Source: Acrocarpospora macrocephala (lineage in GTDB: Bacteria > Actinomycetota > Actinomycetes > Streptosporangiales > Streptosporangiaceae). From it: a stretch of 64,000 bases of DNA. The stretch lies in contig NZ_BLAE01000034.1 of NCBI RefSeq assembly GCF_009687865.1, positions 110,589 through 174,588 on the forward strand, given 5' to 3'. A program made the translations under genes and the position numbers. The notes below the pieces were generated by a model. The model searched no databases. It saw nothing but the letters and a program-made list of their open reading frames with translations, and had not been told where the DNA came from. Of the stretch, positions 58,701 to 64,000 are shown one piece after another (the stretch's first letter is position 1; each line of letters opens with the position of its first letter).

Positions 58701-58755
58701 GTTCTACTGCGACCAATCGGGTGCCGTGTGGTGGTCGGGGTTCGTAGCGGGTAGG
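58701..58755. repeat. 55-bp imperfect direct repeat, copy 1
   Basis: About 41 of 55 positions match 58819-58873. Both contain ATCGGGTG and CGTAGCGGGT. Located in the convergent gap after the glycosidase gene. Confidence 0.5.
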
Positions 58756-58818
58756 TGGCGCAAGCCACGGCGATGGCGGGGGCGGGCGGAGCCCGGACAA
58801 ACACAAAAGGGTGGGTGG

Positions 58819-58873
58819 GAGTTCCACGGTAAGCGATCGGGTGGGGTGTGAGGGCTGGGGTCCGTAGCGGGTG
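58819..58873. repeat. 55-bp imperfect direct repeat, copy 2
   Basis: Partner of 58701-58755; overlaps the left arm of the inverted repeat at 58865-59001. Confidence 0.5.
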
Positions 58874-59001
58874 GGCAGGACGGACACTCCGGCCGACCGT
58901 GATAGCGGGCCTCTCGTTAGCCGCTGGTCAGCGGCCATCGCGGGCGCGGTGGTCTCGGGCACGGTCTTACGTCGGCCTACGTGTCCGCCCTGCCCACCCG
59001 C
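58865..59001. repeat. Long-armed inverted repeat in a convergent intergenic gap
   Basis: Left arm 58865-58885 starts GCGGGTGGGCAGGACGG and pairs with 58981-59001 at 20 of 21 positions; pairing resumes after a small bulge (GGCCGAC on the left, GTCGGCC on the right). The 95-nt loop itself is GC-rich. It lies between two converging genes and may form a large hairpin that stops transcription from both sides. Confidence 0.55.
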
Positions 59002-59050
59002 GGGGTGACCCGCCGTACTTCGCGCGTCGGTCTTTTGAGGCGAAGTTGGA

Positions 59051-60193
59051 TCACTCGGGATTGTTGGGGTCGTTGTTGGTTGGGGGGGTCGTGCCGTTCT
59101 GGCCATTTTGGCCGTTTTGGGTGTTGTGGGGAGGGAGGGCGTTGGAGTTGAGGACGCGGTGCATCCAGAGGTGGGGGTCGGAGATTTCTTGGCGGGTGGG
59201 GAGGGTGTTGGGGGAGGTCCAGACGCGGTTGAAGCCGGCCATGCCTGCTTCGTTGACGACGGCTTTGACGAAGGTGGAGCCCTCGGCGTACTGCTTCATT
59301 TTGAGTTCGATGCCGAGGAGGCGGCGGATGATCTGGTCGATGCGGGAGCCGCCGGCGCGGCGGTGGTGGAATTTGGCGCGGATGTCGGCGACGGAGGGGA
59401 CCACGGAGGGGCCGACGGCGTCCATGACGTAGTCGCCGTGGCCCTCGACGAGGGTCATCACGGCGGTGACGCGGTCGAGGATGGTCTTCTGCTCGGGGGT
59501 CTGGATGGCCTCGATGATGTTGCTGTCGCCGCCCTTGAAGGCGTCGGCGACGGCGTCGGTGACGTCGCGCATGCGGTGGAGCAGGGTCGAGAGATCCAGA
59601 TCGGAGATGGTGAGGAATTCCGTCATCTGGGACTGGAGGTATTCGCGCAGCCAGGGGACGCCGGTGAACTGCACCCGGTGGGTCTCCTCGTGCAGGCAGA
59701 CCCAGAGGCGGAAGTCACGAGGGTCCACAGCGAGTTCGCGCTCCGCGTGCACGATGTTCGGCGCGACCAGGGTCAACCGGCCGGTGGGCGCGTTGCCGTC
59801 GGGGTCCGGCGGCAGGAACAGCTCGTACTGCCCGAGCACCCGGGAGGCGAGGAACGCCAGCACGGCGCCCACCTCGACCCCGGTGATCCGGGAGCCGACC
59901 GCGCTCACGATGCCGGGCATGCTGCTGCCGACCTTGTCGGTCAGCGGCTCAAGGACGACCTTGAACCCGTCCACGTTGGCCCGGATCCAGCCAGGCCGGT
60001 CGACGATCGTGGCCTCCTCCGGAGGCGCCGAGTCGATGCCGGTGAACTCCTTGACGTGGCCTTCGGCCTCGCGGGACAGCCGGCGGAGCTCGGTCACGGC
60101 GTTCTTGGCCTCGTCCCGGCTCACCTGCGGGCCCGGGCGGACCAGACGCACTCCGGTGGCGACGGCGAGGTCCCAATCGATTACTGCGGGCAT
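59051..60193 (-). CDS. Zinc-dependent metallopeptidase, F420-associated type
   Basis: 380 residues from the ATG at 60193. The active site is CLHEETHRVQFTGVPWLREYL with HEETH, and the N-terminus DWDLAVATGVRLVRPGPQVS plus GSRITGVEVGAVLAFLASRVLGQYELFLPP are diagnostic for an actinobacterial family annotated as zinc-dependent metalloprotease or coenzyme F420 biosynthesis-associated protein. The C-terminal 30 residues are Asn/Gln/Pro-rich (TQNGQNGQNGTTPPTNND) and expendable-looking. Precise function is unsettled. The gene ends at the convergent gap with the glycosidase. Confidence 0.9.
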   Translation of the reverse strand: MPAVIDWDLAVATGVRLVRPGPQVSRDEAKNAVTELRRLSREAEGHVKEFTGIDSAPPEEATIVDRPGWIRANVDGFKVVLEPLTDKVGSSMPGIVSAVGSRITGVEVGAVLAFLASRVLGQYELFLPPDPDGNAPTGRLTLVAPNIVHAERELAVDPRDFRLWVCLHEETHRVQFTGVPWLREYLQSQMTEFLTISDLDLSTLLHRMRDVTDAVADAFKGGDSNIIEAIQTPEQKTILDRVTAVMTLVEGHGDYVMDAVGPSVVPSVADIRAKFHHRRAGGSRIDQIIRRLLGIELKMKQYAEGSTFVKAVVNEAGMAGFNRVWTSPNTLPTRQEISDPHLWMHRVLNSNALPPHNTQNGQNGQNGTTPPTNNDPNNPE

Positions 60194-60253
60194 TACTCGC
60201 TCACCGCTCCTCATTAGCTGCGTTCCGCATTTCCCCCACCGTATGTCCTGCCG

Positions 60254-61639
60254 TTACGCCGCGCGCGACACGATCGCGGCAAGCTTGTCAAGCGCCTCGA
60301 TCGTCTTCGCCGGGTTGGCGACGTCGTTGGCCATGAAGGCGAAGCTGAGCAACCGGCCGTCCATGGTGTAGACGAGGCCGGTCAGCGTGTTCACTCCGTT
60401 GAGCGTGCCCGTCTTGGCGCGGACCAATCCGGCCCCGGCCCGCGAGTCGGACTCGTCGTACCTGTCGTGCAAAGTTCCGGTATACCCGGCCACGGGCAGG
60501 CCGCTGACCAGCGTGTGCAGTTCGGGATGGGCCGGGGAGGCGGACAGGGCGACCAGTTTGGCCAGCGCCGCCGGGGTGATCCTGTTCTGGGTGGACAGGC
60601 CGCTGCCGTCATGCACTTCCACACCCTGGTCGGCGCCGAGCCTGGCCAGCACCTGGTGCACGGCCTGGGCCTGACCGACGAAGGTGTGCGGGAGTTTCTC
60701 GCTGATCGCGACCTGCCGGGCGAGGGCTTCGGCCAGGTCGTTGTCGCTGATCGTGAGCATACGTTCGACCAGCTGGTAGACGGGGGCGGACTCGACTCTG
60801 GCGAGTTCGGGGGAGGTGGGCTTCGCCGTACCAGGCCGGATGTTGTCGTTGACTTTGATGCCCTGCTTTTCGAGGAGCTCGGCGAACGCGAGGGCGGCCG
60901 CGCGGGGCGGGTCGGCGGAGCGGGAGTCCGACTTCGGGGAAACCCGGCCTTCGTCGATCGCGAGCGCCGTCACGGGCATCGCGCTTCCTTCTGGTACGTA
61001 CGTCGGCTTCCACCCTGGCGCGATCGTCGGCCCATCGAACAGCGAGGCGTCATACCTGAGCGAAACCGACCTGGTCCCCGCGGCTTTGAGCGCCCTCGCG
61101 GTACGGGAGGCGAGCGTGGCCAGCGACGCCGGGCGAGGATAGACGCGCTCCTTGGGATCGGCCTCAGGCCCCGCCAGGGTCACGTCGCCGCCGCCGACGA
61201 GCGCGATCGACGTGGTGCCCGAGCGGATCACCTTCGTCACCAGTTTGGTGTCCGCCCCGACCGAGGCCAGCGCGGCCACTCCGGTGACGACTTTGGTGGT
61301 GGAGGCCGGGGTGAGCGCGGTGCCGGCCGCGGAGTCGAACAAGGTTTCGCCGGTCTCGGTGTCGAGCACCGCCCCCGCCAGTTTTCCGCCAATCGCCGGG
61401 GCACCCATCGCATCACCGAGGAGGGCGGCCAAAGTACCCTTGGCTGGGAGAGGTCCGTCTGCCGCGGAGTCCAGCACAGGGCCCGCGGTGACAATGGGGG
61501 TGGGAGTCGGTTTCGGTGCCGCTATCGAGGCCGGGAGTTGTTCGGTGCCGTGGACGATCACATAGACGCCCACGGCGATGGCGAACGCCTGCAGCAGGGC
61601 GAGGGTGAGCAACAACACCCAGCGCTCGCGTCGCACCAC
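60254..61639 (-). CDS. dacB: D-alanyl-D-alanine carboxypeptidase/endopeptidase (PBP4, class C)
   Basis: 461 residues from the GTG at 61639, preceded by GGAAGAGG; the ATG at 61678 adds an unlikely leader. One membrane/signal helix (VLLLTLALLQAFAIAVGVYVIVHG) and a Pro/Thr linker precede the penicillin-binding domain. The active-site triad is PASTTK (Ser-xx-Lys), ISDNDLAE (SxN) and RAKTGTLNG (KTG), with a family insertion between the first two. It trims peptidoglycan stem peptides outside the membrane. Confidence 0.93.
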   Translation of the reverse strand: MVRRERWVLLLTLALLQAFAIAVGVYVIVHGTEQLPASIAAPKPTPTPIVTAGPVLDSAADGPLPAKGTLAALLGDAMGAPAIGGKLAGAVLDTETGETLFDSAAGTALTPASTTKVVTGVAALASVGADTKLVTKVIRSGTTSIALVGGGDVTLAGPEADPKERVYPRPASLATLASRTARALKAAGTRSVSLRYDASLFDGPTIAPGWKPTYVPEGSAMPVTALAIDEGRVSPKSDSRSADPPRAAALAFAELLEKQGIKVNDNIRPGTAKPTSPELARVESAPVYQLVERMLTISDNDLAEALARQVAISEKLPHTFVGQAQAVHQVLARLGADQGVEVHDGSGLSTQNRITPAALAKLVALSASPAHPELHTLVSGLPVAGYTGTLHDRYDESDSRAGAGLVRAKTGTLNGVNTLTGLVYTMDGRLLSFAFMANDVANPAKTIEALDKLAAIVSRAA

Positions 61640-61779
61640 GTGACCTCTTCCTGATATATGCCGCCAAATAGGATCCATGATCCCGGGCCACCCATGATGG
61701 CCCAGGTCACACGTTTCTTAATAAACGAGACACTAATGCCACCTCGGGGCCGCCCGGGGTGCTGAGCGGAGGAACCGCA

Positions 61780-62271
61780 GTGGAATTCGACGTCCTCGTT
61801 GAGATTCCCAAGGGGCAGCGGAACAAGTACGAGGTGGACCACACGACCGGGCGTATCCGCCTGGACCGCATGCTGTTCACCTCCACCCAGTACCCCGCGG
61901 ACTACGGCTTCATCGAACACACCCTCGGCGAGGACGGCGACCCCCTGGACGCCCTCGTCCTCCTCCAGGAGCCCACCTTCCCCGGCTGTCTCATCCGCTG
62001 CCGCGCCGTCGGCATGTTCCGGATGACCGACGAGAAGGGCGGCGACGACAAGGTCCTCTGCGTGCCCTCCACCGACCCCCGGATGGAGCACATCCGCGAC
62101 ATCCACCACGTCCCCGAGTTCGACCGCCTGGAGATCCAGCACTTCTTCGAGGTCTACAAGGACCTGGAGCCCGGCAAGTCGGTCGAGGGCGCGAACTGGG
62201 TCGGCCGGGTCGAGGCCGAACTCGAGATCGAACGCTCGATCAAACGCGCCCAAACCGCACCCGAACACTGA
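61780..62271 (+). CDS. ppa: Inorganic pyrophosphatase
   Basis: 163 residues from the GTG at 61780, with GGAGGAA 5 nt upstream. Family I soluble pyrophosphatase: [14 protein letters not shown] (Glu and Lys of the active site), [24 protein letters not shown] with the DxDxxD-type metal ligands, [16 protein letters not shown] and the C-terminal [12 protein letters not shown]. It hydrolyses pyrophosphate from biosynthesis in the cytoplasm. Divergent from dacB, sharing about 140 bp of promoter region. Confidence 0.95.
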   Translation: MEFDVLVEIPKGQRNKYEVDHTTGRIRLDRMLFTSTQYPADYGFIEHTLGEDGDPLDALVLLQEPTFPGCLIRCRAVGMFRMTDEKGGDDKVLCVPSTDPRMEHIRDIHHVPEFDRLEIQHFFEVYKDLEPGKSVEGANWVGRVEAELEIERSIKRAQTAPEH

Positions 62272-62286
62272 ACCTGATCTGTGTAC

Positions 62287-62526
62287 GCCTTCCACGGCGG
62301 TGAGCACCAGCGTCGGCGACGTCACATCAACATGTACGTCCTCCATGGCGATGATGACAACTGACCCGGCCCGAGTCGGCGACGTCGCGTCCTCCGTTGC
62401 AGTGACGACGACCGACCTGGCCTGTGTTGGCGGCATCGCGACAACCTGAACACCCCATGGCCGTGATGACGACTGAACCTGGTCTGCGTTGGCGGCCTCG
62501 CATCAACCTCCGTGGCGGTGACGACG
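62287..62526. repeat. Degenerate tandem repeat, about five units of 51-61 bp
   Basis: Units begin near 62288, 62340, 62391, 62452 and 62508 and share TCC(A/G)(T/C)GGCGGTGA.GACGAC, then a GTCGGCGACGTCGC-like segment. Both strands keep partly open frames (repeat peptide TSPT...VVTA.ED on minus), but no start site or conserved protein pattern is evident. The stretch to 62662 beyond the repeat holds nothing else I can name. Confidence 0.6.
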
Positions 62527-62662
62527 TTCACCGCGTTCGCGACCGCCACCCGCCAAGCCCGGCGAACCCTGGTGGATCCGACTTTGTTCGTGGCTGGCGG
62601 GGCGGTGGATCTGACCTTCCTGGCGGATCCGTGGCCGACGGACGGTCAGTGGACCTCGGCGG

Positions 62663-63820
62663 TCAGGCTGGGCGGGTGGCGCCGACCAGGTCGCGGCGCC
62701 AGATCGACGCGGTGCGGACCACGTCCCCCGTTTGGGGGGCGTGGACCATCAGGCCGCGGCCGATGAAGATGCCGACGTGGTGGATCGTTCCCGGGTCGCT
62801 GGAGACGCGGCCGAAGAAGAGCAGGTCGCCTGGCCGGAGCTGGCCCAGGGGCACGTGCGGGCCCGAGGTCCATTGGGTGCCGGTCCAGTGGTCGAGATCG
62901 ACTCCGGCCTGCTCCCAGGCGCGCATGCTCAGGCCGGAGCAGTCGAAACTCCCCGGGCCGTCGGCCGCCCAGACGTAGGGTTTGCCCAGCTGGTTCAGCG
63001 CCCACTGGGCCGCGATCCCGCCCATCCCGGATGACGCCGCACGCGCCCATCTGGGAGCGGACCCCAGGCGGAAGTTCGAATGCCGCCCGGCTGCCGCCTG
63101 TTCCCGCCTGATGCGCGCCAGTTCCCGTTCCCGCTTGATGCGCTCCACCTTCGAGCGGGCGGCATCCAGCTGCTCGACCAGGCCGACCTTCTCCTTCTTG
63201 ATCGACTTGGTCTCCGCCAGCTGCTCCTCGACCGCTTTGGCGGCGGCCTCCTTCAGCCGTTCCGCCTCTTTCGCGGCGGCCTGCTGCTCGGCCAGCGCGT
63301 GGGCCGCCTGGGCCTCCAGGATGGCGTGGACCTGCTGCGAGTCCCGCAACCGGTTCATCGTCGCCGACTGCTCGTCGCTCAGCTGGCTGAGCAGGCTGGC
63401 CCGGCGCAGGAACGCAGTTCCCTCGCCGACCACCGCGACCATCGGCTGGGAGACGTCGAGCCTGCCGTAGGTGTCGGCCGCGATGGCCGCCACCTGTTTT
63501 CGAGCCACCTCGACCTGCGCCTCAGCGCTGGTGAGGTTCGCGGTGAGAGCCTCATGGCGGGTTTTCGCGTCACGAAGCCGAACCAGTTCCCCGTTGTACG
63601 CCTCGACGAGACGTTCCGCGCGGCTGGCCAGTTCCTGGAGCCGGGATTCGGCCGTAGCCAGCTTGAGCTGGGCGCGGTTGAGGTCGCGCGAACGTTCCTC
63701 GACCTGGTCTTGGGCATCCTCGATATCCGACTTATCGGGCTCGGCGGCGACCGGCGAACCGCCTACGGCGAAGGCGAGAACGCCGACCATGGCGATCATC
63801 ATCGACCTGCGAAGTGGCAT
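62663..63820 (-). CDS. NlpC/P60 family peptidoglycan endopeptidase
   Basis: 385 residues. Signal peptide (RRSMMIAMVGVLAFAVGGSPVAA), then about 200 residues of coiled coil (DIEDAQDQVEERSRDLNRAQ to KVERIKRERELARIRREQAA), and the C-terminal NlpC/P60 domain with catalytic Cys in FDCSGLSMRAWEQAG, His in TIHHVGIFIGRG and a further polar residue in MVHAPQTGD. It should cut stem peptides (gamma-D-Glu-diaminopimelate) of peptidoglycan during growth or division, like RipA-type proteins; the coiled coil probably keeps it inactive until a partner binds. Confidence 0.93.
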   Translation of the reverse strand: MPLRRSMMIAMVGVLAFAVGGSPVAAEPDKSDIEDAQDQVEERSRDLNRAQLKLATAESRLQELASRAERLVEAYNGELVRLRDAKTRHEALTANLTSAEAQVEVARKQVAAIAADTYGRLDVSQPMVAVVGEGTAFLRRASLLSQLSDEQSATMNRLRDSQQVHAILEAQAAHALAEQQAAAKEAERLKEAAAKAVEEQLAETKSIKKEKVGLVEQLDAARSKVERIKRERELARIRREQAAAGRHSNFRLGSAPRWARAASSGMGGIAAQWALNQLGKPYVWAADGPGSFDCSGLSMRAWEQAGVDLDHWTGTQWTSGPHVPLGQLRPGDLLFFGRVSSDPGTIHHVGIFIGRGLMVHAPQTGDVVRTASIWRRDLVGATRPA

Positions 63821-64000
63821 GACAGTCCCCTTCCGTCACTCCACTCCCACCATTCCCATGGATCACCCTGTGCACACTTCTTATCACTCACGGTAATTTG
63901 ACCAGGCGGGAGCACTCGTGCTCAGCGCTTCCCGGGGTGCTTTAGCGACACGAGCGGTTGGTTTTGCGGGTGTGGTCGCGGGTGGGGTCAGGGGTAGGGG
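63821..64000. other. Upstream region of the NlpC/P60 gene with a palindrome
   Basis: 180 bp to the window end. GAGCAC-TC-GTGCTC at 63910-63923 is a perfect palindrome inside a larger hairpin-like segment (CGGGAGCAC...GCTTCCCG). Cell-wall hydrolase genes of actinobacteria often carry a c-di-AMP (ydaO) riboswitch here, but I could not find its conserved core with confidence. Confidence 0.4.

Noticed and set aside
59108..60217. 369-codon plus-strand frame opposite the zinc metallopeptidase
   Set aside because: Gly/Val/Asp-rich shadow of the real minus-strand gene.
63821..64000. ydaO (c-di-AMP) riboswitch before the NlpC/P60 gene
   Set aside because: Expected by gene type, but the conserved core could not be identified; a covariance-model search would decide.

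Overview
The window is high-GC actinobacterial DNA. GTG and TTG starts with GGAGG-like ribosome binding sites are common. The gene content points to a filamentous actinomycete, and I infer something like Streptosporangiaceae: a SARP regulator, a WD-repeat Ser/Thr kinase, PspC, a PBP4-type carboxypeptidase, an NlpC/P60 endopeptidase, an F420-type zinc metallopeptidase and a sugar ABC operon without its own ATPase. No rRNA or CRISPR array was seen. Four complete tRNA genes are present (Lys-TTT, Glu-TTC, Asp-GTC, Phe-GAA).

1-4.8 kb: the start of a peptide-type ABC binding lipoprotein, a TetR regulator and an M20 metallopeptidase share two copies of one 19-bp operator. Next comes an alkylation-repair operon: alkyltransferase, sigma factor, second alkyltransferase with an N-terminal extension, and an Ada-like metal-binding protein, the last three joined by ATGA overlaps. 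4.8-11 kb: a very large secreted lytic/SGNH protein, a SARP regulator with 11-bp-phased repeats upstream, and an ArsR-like regulator. A 34-bp element occurs at the same distance before two of these genes. 11-13.5 kb: a methyltransferase between direct repeats, then an integrase fragment joined to a broken transposase. 13.6-16.1 kb: a secreted SGNH/FG-GAP protein.

16.3-26.9 kb is an IS graveyard with broken copies of at least five DDE transposase types, two of which also have intact copies. Embedded in it is the 3' end of an RHS polymorphic toxin (RHS core, Hint domain, toxin tip) with a probable immunity gene. A 44-bp duplication of the 3' half of tRNA-Lys at 20904 and 32405 shows that 20.9-32.4 kb is an integrated island. 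Besides IS and the toxin it carries AT-richer unknown genes, a PQQ-like propeller protein and a frameshifted SNase-like nuclease; no integrase remains in it.

32.5-44.4 kb: acyl-CoA dehydrogenase, PspC, MFS exporter, small zincin, membrane metallophosphoesterase, a Glu-Asp-Phe tRNA cluster, a 1.3-kb insertion bounded by a duplicated terminator, and a kinase with WD40 repeats. 44.4-48.2 kb: a minus-strand run of a tandem-HTH protein derived from a transposase, a Crp/Fnr regulator, a divergent class III nucleotidyl cyclase, a 64-residue membrane protein and a GrpB-family protein, with an FNR-geometry palindrome before the cyclase. I regard this as the best candidate for an undescribed cyclic-nucleotide signalling or defence system.

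48.8-64 kb is mostly core: secreted serine protease, pentapeptide protein, pyrD, a LacI-controlled sugar ABC operon divergent from a glycogen-debranching-type glycosidase, zinc metalloprotease, dacB, ppa, and an NlpC/P60 endopeptidase. The last two are separated by a degenerate tandem repeat.
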